Shown here piece after piece: positions 1 through 13,663 of a DNA stretch of 64,000 nt (within the stretch, counting starts at the first letter, position 1; each line of letters opens with the position of its first letter). The notes beneath the pieces were generated by a model, which was not told the DNA's origin, searched no databases, and was given only the letters and a program-made list of their open reading frames with translations. Source of the stretch: Rhytidiadelphus loreus (lineage: Eukaryota; Streptophyta; Bryopsida; Hypnales; Hylocomiaceae); NCBI GenBank assembly GCA_947034895.1, contig OX344765.1, forward strand, positions 36,709,001-36,773,000, read 5' to 3'. A program made the position numbers and the translations under genes.

Positions 1-38
1 AAATTAAGCTCACACACACTGGACTGGCTATTAATAAT

Positions 39-3000
39 CTAACCTGACTGCCGGTTTCTCAACTCCTGAGCTCCATTCGAAAGTGCATATTCCCTAGTTT
101 GGTCTTCCATTTGTTGCATAGGTCTCGTACGCGGATCTTTCGTAGTCAATTTGTGCCCATTGCCTGCAACATGTGCGGCAGCAGGCCTTCTTTGCCTTTC
201 CGCATATGGCCTTTCCGCATTTCCGTTGGCTGTAGGCTTACCATTTGGCAGCAAATGCTGAGGAACATAAGATTCCTGGGCATCTTTTTTCCGCCTAACT
301 GGTGACACTTTGCCATTTGCATCGTTGTGATTGTTCCGATCTCTAATGGGCGTAACCGCGTTTTTCCTGAAGTATCCATGACCATGCAGCTCGGGGGAAG
401 GCAAGCCATTTTCAACAACTTCCTTCACTAGCTGCTCTCTGATTACTGCTTGACCACTATGTATAACCTGGCGGGGAGCGCAGCTCCTAACCTCAACGGT
501 TCTTTTCTCCACTGTGTCTTGAACGCTCCTGCTGCTATATTCTGCAACCTGCCGTTCAGTCCATCGGCTTTGCACTAATCTCTTCTCCAAGACTCGTCTG
601 ACTCCATTGTCTTCTCTGAAAGTGTTTTCTCGGGGCACGTTTCTCCTTTCAAATGTTTTTGTTTCTCTGACGTCTCTTAATTCAAATGTCCTATTTATAG
701 TAGGATCGGAAGCTCTTTCCCTCTCACCCTTCGCATTTGCATTACCATTTCCATAAAACCTATCAGGCACAAGTCCACGATCAAGTTGTCCGTTGCCACT
801 CACCATGTCATTTCCAACCACAGGTGCTCTCCCATTTTCTACCATCACCACCCTCGTCTCACGTGTGTCCCTTCGAGAGGTCACAGAGCACGCCCTCGAA
901 GAATTGGCTGAAATTGACACAAAATCAGCTTCCAGCTCAGCCTTAGCATTAGCCCGGACGGCACCGCTCTTGTTCATCGAACACAGTAAGTCAGTCTTCT
1001 TCACAATATCCTGTACAGTGTGGGGTTTGATATCTCTATCTACATTTCCAGTAACAGGAGAGCTAGTGACACGGTGTCTTCTTAAAGGGCTTGGATTATC
1101 AATACTAATTTCTCTCAGTAATGTCTTAAGCTCATCCATGTACGTGCCCCCAATGACTGGCTTCCCTGCTGCCCTGTCTTGGATATTTGCATTTGAATAA
1201 GCTCTCGAAATATTTCTCGCCGCTGGTGGACCACTGTTGATTTCATGGAGACATCTCTCTGGAGACGAGGCGGCACTACATGTAGATGGGCTACCGCGGT
1301 CCTGCAAATCAAATGTCCCACTTCATGAATGGAACTGTTCCGATAACTAAAATCTTAGAATCAAGATTCAGGGACTGACTCAGTCTGCATTCCACAATAG
1401 AATCTAATTTATCAAAACTTCGCTGAAAAGCTTGTTCAGTTCTCTTGGGGCCTAAGTGTTTCTTACTTCGTTTGTCCAACTAGTAACAGGATCAGAGGCT
1501 CTCTCCATGTCTCTGATGTACTAAAGTTGATATGGCAGTAACAGCCAATGATTAGGATATATCTATATGTGTCATTCATGAACAATCTCATATATGATAA
1601 TTCGATACATAAAGTTTATCATGTTTCACTACTTTAAGAAATATCACCAAAAAAAAAAAATTACTAGTCCAAAAAACTGACATGGGCATAACGAGTTGGG
1701 AATGAAACAAGCTGCATTCACCTTGTAAAGCTTATCTTGCAGCCTGGAGGTTGGTTGGTTTATGGTCTGCTTATCTCTATTTACACGGGATTCTCCGTTG
1801 AGACTTGAAGAAGAGCTCAAAGCTGGTGACGACATGGTGGCACTGCGGATACGTTCGTCAAGCTCCCTTACCTGCGCATTCAAGAGAAATTGTAAAATCC
1901 GAACATTGAGAGTACGTACTCTGTAACTTCGTCCATTTTTTCTCGTTATAAGAGCTATAAGTATAGGGCCATTATTCTGGTGGAAACAGAATGATTGGAT
2001 ACGTACAGAAATGAGTGTCAAAGTAATTGAGTTATCAATAATTTATGTTACAAGAGGTCTAAGGTAGACCATGATATTCTTAACCCACCAATGATAAATA
2101 GTACCCACTGTTTACACAGAAAGTTTTTCCATGGAACACAAACCAGTAGCTAGTTAGGAAAGCTAAGGGGAGATTATTATCCCAAAGATTGTAGGTAGAT
2201 GTCACGCACCTGCTCTGCAAGGGATCCAAGCACAAAGTCCAGGGACTGTCCCTCCCAAGGGTCATTGGTCATTTCCTTTTTCCCAACTCTGCTCTTCACT
2301 GGCGAGGATTTACTGATCTGTGGACCTAATTGTGACTGGCTGGTCCGATTCGTCCGTTTCGGTGATGTCATAGGTGCTGCGTTAGAGCGAGCCATTGGAC
2401 TTCTGTTATTCTTCTTAGGGTTAACAGAATCGGTTCTAAGATTTTGCCTGTGATTCTCTTGATCATCCATTGTCTGGTCTGGGCTTCTTCTTGAAGGTGA
2501 ATTCGACAGCCAAGGTTTGTTGCGATTGCAAGCCCGAGGAATTTTGTGATTCGTCCGAGGGTTTGCAGAGCCACTTCTCTCGTTCAGTCTGTGGCTATCA
2601 AGGGATACATCATCCATTTCCTGATGTTGAATTCTTCTGAAAGGTGACTTTGATAGCCAGGGCTTCCGATAATTTCGGTCAGAAAATATTTTGGATATTC
2701 CTGAGGAACACGATCCACTAGTAATTTCTTTTGCTCGTTTCATGGCTTTTGCGTAGTCCTCTTGAAATTTCCCAGTTTTCCATGCAGTTATCAGAGTATC
2801 AGCAACATTACTAGCGGACTTTGAACCTGCCTCTTTCCTCGTACTTCCATCCTCTGCAAAATTTTCATTGGGATTTGATGCTACCGCTTCACAAGATGAC
2901 CTCATGTCTTCCAATTTTCGTGACTTCTCTGTCCTCGTGAACATTTCAGTAGAGAAACTGTTTGTCTCTTTGAGATCCTTCTGGTTCCTTCTTCGAGGAC

Positions 3001-6000
3001 TCACCTCTTGAGGTACCTGTCAAAAAGCATGGACGGAACTTATGATCTGATCAGTCAAACGGGACGATGTTATGACAAGTCCATAGCTATGGGCTGAAAG
3101 GGGATATGATAGCGAAAGATTCCGCAAACAGTAGTATATACATAGCCGAATGTACTTGCGCATACCTTGGTCATTGGTGAGTGGAACCGACTAGAAAGGG
3201 ACTTCATTTTTGTGCTTATATTTTCCAATGCCTCCAGTTCAATGCCTTTAGGATTGACTTGTGGATACTTCCAAGACCGCGGAACAGACTTGTCTCGTAT
3301 GAATTTCGATCTTGAATTGGGAAGACTTTTAACGCTGGCTGCTGGAGTGTGGCAGTTTCGTGCATTTGGGTTGATAACTGGCTGAGTCAATCTGGCTTTT
3401 GACTGGTAGTCGTCCTGCTGATCTGCATGTCTCTTATGTCTTGAGCTGAAAACTCTATCGACACGTGCAGGGGGGGAGGAAGGTTCTGACTTGATTGATC
3501 GATTCCCAGTAGGAGTCTCGAGGTTCCTTCTACTAGCTTGTTTCTTCTCATCAATATAGCTTTTCCAAACAGCTTTCTGTCTTGGCTTTGGTTCTTGAAC
3601 ACGTTTCTCCTGGCGTTCCGAGCCATTGCCCTTCCTAAAGCCATCGTCCTCTCTGGGTTTACTAATTTTGAAAATCAACTGCACAAGCATACAACAGGGA
3701 TGCTCTAACTATTGTAGCAACTTGTGTCATAGTGAATTCTTGTGTCAAGGACATCAATAATTTACTTATTTTTCAAATTGAATTTTAGGAAGTTTCCATC
3801 ACCTCGTCACATTATTTGATTGGGAAATTGTCCAACTTGAGTCTACCTTATGCTTTATGAAGTCAAGCTAGGTATGCATTCTTGTTTCTACGAAAGATTG
3901 CCACTGATTCTTTGCTATTACAATTCAGAGTGTTCTTTGCTATCAAGAATTTACCTCGGTGCCTGGATAGCTGTCGGCAAGGCAATTCCACGTCTCAGCT
4001 CCAGATCTGGCACCTTTATTCCTATTCCTCGGAAAACTTGAGTCTCTTATGACACCTTGAGGATCCGAATCCTTCCCAAGTCCCTGATCATTATTTGGTT
4101 GGTTTTCACGATTTGCCCACTTTGCCTCATTGACAGTTTTCAAAGCTTTCCGCTGCTCTTGAAAATTCACCGACTCAGTATGAGAACGGACAGGATGGGC
4201 CCAACTTCTGCTGGTCTCCACACCTTGCTTGTTTATATCAGGCAAACTACTTGCACGTGTTCCAGACGACGGACGATGCCTGTCTCTTAGAGAGGATGCA
4301 TGTGCATTGGCTTCCAAGTTTTCTAGCACGATGTCAGCATCTGCTCCTCTCTGTGCGTTAGATAGTGCCTTTAAATTCTCTCTCACATTTCGGATAAGTG
4401 AGACCTTATCTTCGTTGAGTGCTGCTTCCTTATTCCCTTCGCTTTCACGTGTTGGTCTGGAGGACCGTGCCATCAATGGTGCCGGAAGAATTTTCTTGTA
4501 CCCTATAGTTCCCGAAGATATAAAGGGAGGTCGGGTTCCGTTCGAAGGATCACGCTGAGATCTTTGTGTCTCGCCATTATCGTGAGTAACCTGATGGGTA
4601 GCTTCTGCTATAGCAGAGGCGCTGGACGTAGGCCTTTTGTGATGGACTCCTTTCAAGTACTGTTCAACTTCCTTCTCCACCTCGGCGGCTTCTTGGACTA
4701 ATTCCATATGATACCGGGTTTTACCAGGGGAAGCCTTGTCGGAAAGGTGCTTTATCCAGATTTCCTTTTCTCTTTCTTTCTCCCGTGATCTCCATCTTCT
4801 TCCTGGGCCTGCAATGCAGTCCGCACCCCTCTTCGAGACATTAAAATGTCGCTTTCCAGTTCTGTCACTGCCATCGGCATTCTGCTTCGGCATTGGACAT
4901 TTGTTAGGAGATTTCACACGAGGTTGTTTCATGACGTTACCTTCTTCAGTTTGGGCAGTTTGGGCAGTATTCAACTCAGATCTTTCGCACGAAGCCCGGA
5001 TAGGTATTGCTTTCCTTTTGGTTTGAACTGGAGAGTGTGGTATAGACTTCGCGACCTCGGGTTCGAGAATGGAGTCTGGCCCATCTATTGAGCTCTGCTG
5101 CTGGGAAGAATTAATCAACCTCCCATCATCTGACTTCCGATTGCTTAATCTCTGCGCACTCAACTCTCGCTCTCCCTCTTTCTGAACTGTAGCACTTTGC
5201 TGCGCCTGGTACGACACAAGGTCCACCAATTGTATCTTCGTTCCTTGTATGTCTATTTTGGACAGGTCTTGCTTTTCAGTATCGGAGACAGGATGATCTT
5301 GAAGTGATTTAGGTTTCTTTTGGACCCCGGTCTGACTCTCGAGTGTTCTTTCCTGTAGATTCTCTGAGCTCTGCGTGATTACCGAACCTGAAAAATAATC
5401 CAACACAATGAAACAATGATTAGAGAGGAACTCACAACATATTTGGATGATGTGACTTATCAGTTAATACTCGCTCACAAATGTGTAAGTACAAAATGCT
5501 AAGTGCATCTACATTCTCGGCTTTAATATAATGGTAAGGACATGGAAGAAGTAAGTCATTTGTGAAGTCCATCTAGAGCTAAACTAGAAAAATCTTATAA
5601 ATCGGCAAGAAAATCTTAATATATAACTACAATCACAAAGACAGATTGCGCTCTCCAGAGACAGGAACTAAAATGTAAGAGGATTGCCTAAAAATACACT
5701 CAGCAGTCGTCACTGAGTTCGATACTAATATTTCCACATGTTAGATCGCAAACTACAAACGACCGGCTCCGAGAGAGAGTATAAGGATGTTCGACACATT
5801 TGATTCACGTGAATGACACCGCATGACTACATCTGATGAGTGGTACAATCAAGTTCATGGCGTCAGGTGCCTGAAATTCAACCTTGACATGTCACTGCCC
5901 ATGGATTCTGTGAGCCTTAATCGTAGAGTTGAGCAACAGAATTTTAAAAAAAAAAAAATGTATAGAATAGTGCATGGCCAAATTGACTACACGAATCCGG

Positions 6001-9000
6001 TAGCAATAGCGGGAGTAGGAATATATCCCAATGCTGGGATGATCAAATACATATTGATCAAGGGAAGGTTGAGTCGAGAAAGGTCTATCGCTGACACCCC
6101 AAACCCTACCTCTCTTGTTCTCAACTCTTCCTAGGACATACCGATATGTTAATCCCTGTTTCACCATCAGGTTCGCAACCGAGAGTTAATTCTGGGGTTG
6201 GTTCTTTTACGACTGGCTTGGGCGGAGCCGGAGTTAACTCTACATAACTCCTACACCTGGAGCATGTGAGGCTGGTGTGTGGCAAACCTGCAGAAGGCAC
6301 CCCACAACAACCCCACAGTTTAGTCATCTCCTTGCAGGAGTTCTATGAAACTCTTCCCTTAAAATACTGTAACACATGCGAGTGGTAAGTTATTGACATG
6401 CCCTATCCCTCTAAGGTCATCAGAACTTCGATTTCCAAATGGGGGGAGCTCACATGAAGAATCAGCTGAATTCACTAATTCAACTTGGACACCTAAAAGG
6501 AATCCAAGTTCTGCACCTGCCATTTAGAACTCCCTACCATAGTTGGTTTTGGGTTGGAAAACAGACTAGGCTGAACGGTAACTTGTGAACACTGGAAAAG
6601 TTTGGATGACACTGCGAGGTAAGGATCTTCACGAATCAATCGATCGAACAAACCTATTGTGCATTCTGTTCGAATTTTTTGCTCATTAACAGTGTAAGCG
6701 AGGATTATCAGTTTAACACTAGGGACATTAAGGTGAATTACAGGTTCCCAAGAATTCAAAGTTTGATTACACCATTAACTCTGCCGAGAATTATTAGTTC
6801 AAGGGAGTATCGCATCCACTCATTCATCTCTCAGTGCATTCGCAGGGAATCTACCTGGGCACGAAAGAGGTTTCGAGACCTTGTGCTTGGTATACACAGG
6901 GCGCCTCTGTTGGCCAGCACTGGTTGCTCGCTTGCATGTGCCTAAGTTTGTAGCGGCATATAAGCGATCTTGCTCACGCTCTTCTTCCCTGAAAGCTTCC
7001 TCTACTTCTTGCTCCAGCAGAGCAATCCTCTGTAAACGTTTCCAACCTCTTGTATTTCAATAAGGCAACAAGTTGAACTCATAAACGAAGAATATAAAGT
7101 ATACCAAATGCTTGAAGTTTCACGACCTATGTAAGTATATTCCATTGATTATCACAGCAGTATTTAGTTCATGGGAGAGCTTCTTCGTGGTCTGGTTTTC
7201 TGATCTTTCTAAAACAGATGTAAAACTGGCGTTTCACAGTGAAAATAACCGGTGGGTGCTCAGAGGGATATGCCACAGACGTAAGAAGAGAAGCAGAGTA
7301 TCTAAACAAGAGACCCCTTGACTACATGAACATGTCAGACACATGTCCATGTAATTGTCGCTGCCAGATTTCGTGTACAAGTTAGTCAGCTCCAATTGTT
7401 TTCAAAAACAAGATTTCTTAGGTGAAAATGTTGCAGTGGCATTGCAATACCTGATCATTCAACAGCTTCGCAGCTGCAGCAGTTCCTCTTTCAAGCTTCC
7501 TCTCATTGTAGAGTCTTTCGAGCTCAATCTGGCGTGCTCTCTCACACCTGTTGCTCTCTCGCTGTTGTTCTGCTGCACGCCATGCATCAATCCCTTCCTG
7601 CTCCGGGCAGTTGACCACCGCCGAGGAAGGCCTGTTTGTGCAATCTTGTAGAACATCAAATCGAGAGTGAAGATATGTATCTTTAAAATCGATGGGGAAT
7701 CCCGCAAGTTTGCTATAAACTTTCTCTCTTGTTACATCATGGGTTACTGGAGGATTCACCGTTTGAGAGCAACCTAGAGGGATCAAGATACCACTTTCAG
7801 TTCCACTGTGACGCATCCTAATCATGTCTAAGGTAAGGTACAGAATGCAGACTAAGTTATAAGCACTCTGAAAACGAATATCTTTAGGCGTTCGCTGAAG
7901 GGTTGAACAGTATCGGCTAATTGAGCAGAACAGATGAGCTCTGAGTGACCCACCCTAAACGTGACCAACTTCGACCTTTCAGAATTTTTGAGCAAGCGGA
8001 GTCAAGGTGAAGGGTGCAATCTCAAAGACTTCAAAATATTGTTCATGGTGATCTCAATGGTGACTGATTTATATTCATTTTCCGTGTTCATTGCCTTTAC
8101 CGTAAGCTTCTTTTTCCTGTGGTTTCGGTTTTGCCCCATGATTGTAGCGGCGAGCAAAACTCCGCTCGATGCTGGATACACTCTCCACAATCTTCCTTCG
8201 CAGTGTTGAAGCACTGTCACCTCTCTCTCTCAATTCTTTTTGCTCTCGTTCCTTGTCATAGATGTTAAAGGCAACCCCTAAAGTGTCAGATCTGTGACAT
8301 GGATTGCTCGAGTGCGATTTAATTAATGATACTTGAATGTGAGCATTAAGAATATAAATATGCCAAATTATAACAGTCACAGGACGTTCTCTAGTGGATA
8401 GAATATCCTAACAAAGAAGCCACGATACTGCACCTTCTGCATGGCCTCCTCAAAACGCAGAGTATCCCAATACTGGCTCTCCTCCGCCTGCCTCGCGAGC
8501 AACTCTTCCTTTGCTGCCTGCCAGGATACGAGACGTCTCGCCTCATTTATCGCATTGCAATTCCTCGCATTTGTGAACTTTCACCCCACACAAAACACCA
8601 GTCGACTCACAGGCACTCACGTCTAACACTGCCTGTACCGCTGATAAATCTGCACACTGTCTGTCTCTCAAAACGGACCAAGAAATATGACAAGACAGTA
8701 CCTCTTAGACGGATAAAAAGATACCTTGTTCCGCTCAACCAGTAGTGCAGCATCATGGCTAAGCCCGATGCTCTGACATGCATGTGCATACTCTTCCTCC
8801 AAAGTTGCAATCCGTCGCCGCTGATCTCGACTCCAAACCTCCTAAATCCCGCATGAAGAGCTCGTAAGTCACATCCAGATACACACTTGAATTCTGAAAA
8901 CACTAGTAGAATGCAGAAAATAAAAAGGAGGGACTCTTTACACTTCCGAAAGAAGACACTGATAGAAGTGAGTGCCTAAATTACATTTCAAACATAATAC

Positions 9001-10309
9001 GACAATCATGCAAACGATGCAACTCATCATCCTCCAATTTGAATAGCAATGTCGTCCAAGTTCATCGTGTCAGCACTGTCCATTGATGGATCCCCAGTGA
9101 GTAAAATGGAACGCCCATCGTATATTCGGAGGAGTTCAGAGATTTCAATTAAAGTTGAATACTAAAGCAAGAATTGAGAAAGAGATGGATGCAGAAGCAC
9201 GATAACCTACGAGCATGCTAAAGCAACTTACCTTCAGATGATTTATAAGAACCTTGCTATCCTTTGTTTTACGATCCCGAAACTCAGCAATACGTTGTGA
9301 AGCAAAAAGCATTTCTTGAGCTCGCACCTAATCCAAAAAGACACCCACCACGTACCTTTAATTCGGATTACGACGATCTCTCAAACAAAAATCTAATACT
9401 CTGGAAAAACAGAAGATGGTTCTCAGAGAACATGCAGGTTGCAACCGCTCTAGGGCTACAAAGCATTATTATAGCTAGAGCATGCTAAGCCAGGAACTAG
9501 TGGTTAGTGTAGGCATTCTCTGGGTTGCATGCATTGTTTGAGTTCCAAAATGGTCACCAGCCAGCAGAGAAGACAGATTTCGTGAATACCTATCGAGATT
9601 GGAGTGCTTTATTTCTACAGCATCTTTCGAATCTAGTCAAGGCCAGGTTACAGTCGAGAAAGCTATAGTCGACACAACCTCGCTCAATTAAACAGGGTGT
9701 TCGATCTTCAAACAAACCTGCAGAATACGATTCGTCCGCAGCTTGCGCTTGTACTGGCGGGACTGCGCTTTAAGCTCCTCCGAAGTTAAAGAACATGTCC
9801 CATGCGCACATATCTGTAGGTGCCAAATTGAGAAAGAAACCACGGTAAAATGCGTTATCATACCACAATGAACCCTCATGTGACCTCAGCGAAAAGCAAA
9901 TTCAAGTCTTAAAGAAGCATTACGGTATAAGAGGTTGAGATCAATGAATTAATATCATAACGTTACTTGCTAGACCTAAATATCAATACCGCTGTTGATG
10001 CGACCTGGCAAGATTGTTGAGCATATACACTTGGGAAGCCAAAATCGGTACCACAGCATGGTAGATTCAAAAATCCAAACGCTTCACGAGACTCAGATAT
10101 GTAGAAACGATTTCCGCGTGGATAGATTAATATTCAATATTTTTTGTCCAAACCACGATGATGGAGTTTGGTAGAAGTACCTTCTCGGCGTTTGGTTGTT
10201 CAGGCGCTGCAAGAGAAAGAGTTTCTTGCACCTTCCGCTGCAGATACTTCTCCCGTTTCTGCCTCTCTTGCTCCAACCTCCTCTCCTGACAAGGGTCTGA
10301 CGATGGCAT
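39..10309 (-). CDS. Coiled-coil protein with CEP295/Ana1-like N-terminus (15 exons, ~1,919 aa)
   Basis: Exons on the minus strand, all GT-AG and all in frame: 10309-10181, 9813-9718, 9327-9232, 8841-8725, 8577-8434, 8251-8101, 7827-7451, 7029-6855, 6653-6517, 6330-6142, 5370-3955, 3678-3166, 3016-2210, 1871-1722, 1301-39. The start is the ATG at 10309 (MPSSDPCQ); the in-frame codon further upstream is GTG. Residues about 1-400 are charged and helical. The exon chain contains QYKRKLRTNRILQ, then VRAQEMLFASQRIAEF, then EVWSRDQRRRIATLEEEYAH followed by the spaced pattern G-x2-H-x2-A. The same order and spacing occur in the N-terminal region of the animal centriole protein CEP295 (KIAA1731, fly Ana1) as I remember it. 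The remaining roughly 1,500 residues are polar, low-complexity and rich in S, R, K and N; I see no ALMS motif at the C-terminus. A role in basal bodies of motile sperm would fit but is inferred. The acceptors at 8577, 8251 and 5370 are the least certain. The stop lies 39 bases from the window edge, so the 3' UTR is cut. Confidence 0.72.
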
Positions 10310-11300
10310 AGTTGCCGATCTCTTTATCCTGAACCCTAGGAGCAACACGTTTTGCTACAATATCTGTAAATCGGTCGCAAGGAATAAAATTACATAATTC
10401 TTGTTCATAATAGAATTAACTTCAACGAGTCGTCAGCTCATTTCGCAAGACTCCTTGCCCCTTTCTCCCGCATTAATATCCATCAGAGCCTGACCGCCTG
10501 CCCACGATACGCCTTGCTCACAGCTACTTACACTCGCATTGCATCGGTTTGGACGAAAGCTTTTCCAATTCCACTCGAGCACGAAACGGACATATTAGAA
10601 TTAGGTCGAAAGTAATGTACAAGAGTAATACGGAAGCAACGAATTTCGCATTGAAAACCATGACCAAATGGAAACCATTGAAAAAATAACAAAAACAGGT
10701 CTCCAGAAATAATCCTTCCAAGTCACTACACCTCCGACAGAACGTGCTCAACACTGGGAACCGTAATCTTATATGCTGAATACCATCAATCAATGTGTCT
10801 TGCACAGTCTATTTTCGTAGTCGCCAATAAGAAGCATTCGAGGACTACAGGAAACCCTCTCTCAACCAGTTGCAAGTAGCTTTCCAACAAACAATTCGCC
10901 ACTCAATCACGCACAGCAATAAAATTTGCCCTATCGACATACAACACTCAAAGACTCGGCCGCACAAAGACAACGACGGGATAACTTACAGTATACCGTT
11001 CTGACTGCACGGTGACAAGGATTCCAATTACCCCGCAAGAACATGAGACCCTTGCCTTGCCGTAAAACCCCGAGCACGTAACGAGAGGGCGACGGCGCAC
11101 TGGAGGGAGGATAGTAAATAAGCCAGGAGACCGAGTGGTAAAGGAACCACTGGAAGAAACGGAAGGGAGAGTTAGTTAGGTTACGCGAATCTGAAGCAGT
11201 TAGCAATTCTTTCCCTCCCTTCCGGTCACTTCTCTGCCAACCACGCACAGTCGCCCGACTGAGCAACGGAGGGACTACAAAGAAATGCTCCGGAAATTAT
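10310..11300 (-). promoter_or_regulatory. Probable 5' UTR/promoter region of the CEP295-like gene
   Basis: This stretch lies directly upstream of the start codon at 10309 and is less AT-rich than the spacer beyond 13.6 kb. No conserved reading frame is visible on either strand. Minus-strand AG acceptors just above the ATG would allow a leader intron, but I cannot place the transcription start. Confidence 0.3.
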
Positions 11301-13560
11301 AAGTTCGGAAATTCGAATGATGACTACCTAATGACTCCCGTACAGCGACTTCGGAGATGTTCACTACAGCCGGTGCTATAACCGGACATCGTACAGTCGC
11401 TCTGAGACTGTTCCAACACATCATGTATCTCGATCGAGTCGTAATGACTGACCGCTACTTGTTCGATGAGAATGCCGCCCGTACCACGGAGAGGAAGCTT
11501 GGGGACCAGGGGCACGTACATGATCTCATTTCCTCGTGTACTTGAAGCGTGAACATATATTGCGGTCTGTGCTTCAAGTTCAAATGGAGTCACGCAGTAA
11601 ATTAATTCTCTTCATGAGATGGCAAAGGTGCATTCAGTACACAAGGAGTAAATCTGCCCTATCAAGCACGCAGCAATTACTTTGCTGGTCTGCACATTCA
11701 CAGTTCAGTGCCACAACAATCGTCGCCTTCAAAATAGCAGTGACCAGCAATACGCTCGAAATCCTATTCTACAAATTTAAGATCCTGCCTACAACTGCAC
11801 GTACAAACACGCCACAGTTTCTTCCCAAGATTCTGAATAGTGTAACTAAACAAATCCAAAGTTGCTGCAGCTCCTCAACTAAAGAAAGTTGTGTAGAACT
11901 TTGAATTGCCGAGAGTAGATAGCTTGTGATTTGAATTCGTCAATCCGGACTTAACAAAAGATTCATCTTACAATGAGAGAGTAAGGATATACGCTGCGAG
12001 CATCAAGCGTAGAATTAACTTGGAGTCTGAATCGCAAGCCCTAAATATCTCCTACTGAGTCTTCTTCCGGAATAGCAGATGCTACTCGGGAGGATGCCTT
12101 CGGAGCCCCATCGGATTTCGCGGAAACTACGTATGCCGGATTGTTGTCCACGTCCAATCACTGGCATATTTCTTAAGTAAAATCGCTTGCTCCCGTTTGT
12201 CAAATCTTCCAACTCGATCTTCCATTTCGTAGGCAAGCCACCAAACTCGCACACTAGAAATTCAAAAGATTGGGCCGATTGAAGCGTCCCAGAATCATCC
12301 TTCATTCTCCTTTCTCTTCTGCGCTTTGTTTCAAAGAGCCTCTCGTCTCTCGAGCGCTCACCAAGCCAGCAGAATTGCACATGCTTTGTCACACTAAGTA
12401 ATGCCGACAACGCTGGCTAGGTGCAATCGCCAGGAAGTAGCCAAAATCCATTTGAGAATCTCGGTGCACGCAACGCGTAAACGCTGCGATTGCGGCCAAG
12501 AATATATTGAACATCGGCGGCAGGGTTGCATATAGTCATCTCGCAAAGTGGCTTCAAATGTTCAGATTTGCATACGCATCACGGGAGACTGCGGAAGAGG
12601 AATTAAGCGCTCCAGAGTTCGTGTGACGGTCTCCATCGAAGCGGCAGCCTGGCGCATGAGCTCCAGCAATAGTATCCAGTTCGCCATGGCCACGACCTAG
12701 TGACCAATCGCCGCGATGCAAAGCTCCAGCGCAAACAAAAAGGAGAGAGAAAAAACACTCCTCTCCCAATCTCTCCTCAGAAAATAATCGCCATCGCCAC
12801 CAAACCGTGCTGGCGCAAAGCAGAAATCACTGCAACCTGCACGCGAAAGAACAACGAACGACGCCAATGCATGAACCACAGAGATCAAAGAAATACCGCC
12901 AATAGTCGCAGCACTGCAGTAAGTCCCGAATCGCTTAGCACCACAAATAGCGACCGCGCATGAGAAGCATGGCCATACTATAGGACACAAGTGCCTGGCC
13001 ACAGAAGAAGCCAAAAATCTTGGAAAATATATATTTCTTTAAAACCATACAGTGCGTGCGGCAAGTGGCAGCGGAATGGAGGAAAATCATGGAGGAGTGC
13101 AGGACCTACTTTTTCCCCAAAATTTCGGAAGATCTGACAATTCGAGGTTTCGACTCGCGACAACGGCGACGACGACAACCGACGCCAGGATATTATGAAC
13201 AAATGTGCGCAGCGCCTGCTCGTTAATTGCGGATTAAGCAAAACAAGAGTAAAATTCCGGAATCAGCTATGCTATCCAACCTCAGTCACGTGTATTGCGT
13301 GCCATCACACGGCAGGCACTTGAATATGCGTCGCCGCTTTTGAGAATTCACCATCGCCGAATTCCCATGACACGCTGTAAGAACGCGCTAATAATTAGCT
13401 CAACATAAGAAGCTCCGCTACGAGGAAGCAGCTACAGTAAACATTCAGTGTACGCAGTGTGCACGCGCTCTGTTTTGTGCTAGATTCTCGCTTTTGGTGC
13501 GGACCATGCGCTTCCTATGTTGGGTGCATTCCACCGATACAAGGCCTCGACATTTTATGA
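11301..13560. other. Spacer of moderate GC, no recognisable gene
   Basis: Only short reading frames without family resemblance occur here. A 41-codon minus-strand frame (12687-12562, ATG to TGA, beginning MANWILLLELMRQ) has a plausible start but no supporting splice sites or known motif. It could be a small gene, an upstream exon or chance. Confidence 0.3.
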
Positions 13561-13663
13561 AGTTTCCTAATTTCATTTTTTGGCATTTAACACAAAAAAA
13601 TTCTGAAATATTAAATTTTATTATTTTTTGAATTTTTTCTAGTCAAATTTGCAATCTAATCCC

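Noticed and set aside
5892..6134. Overlapping frames between 5.8 and 6.17 kb as extra exons of the large minus-strand gene
   Set aside because: They lie in the predicted intron between 6142 and 5370; the flanking exons join in frame without them.
12697..13014. 105-codon hydrophobic minus-strand frame
   Set aside because: No start context, splice sites or family resemblance; it looks like chance in moderate-GC spacer.
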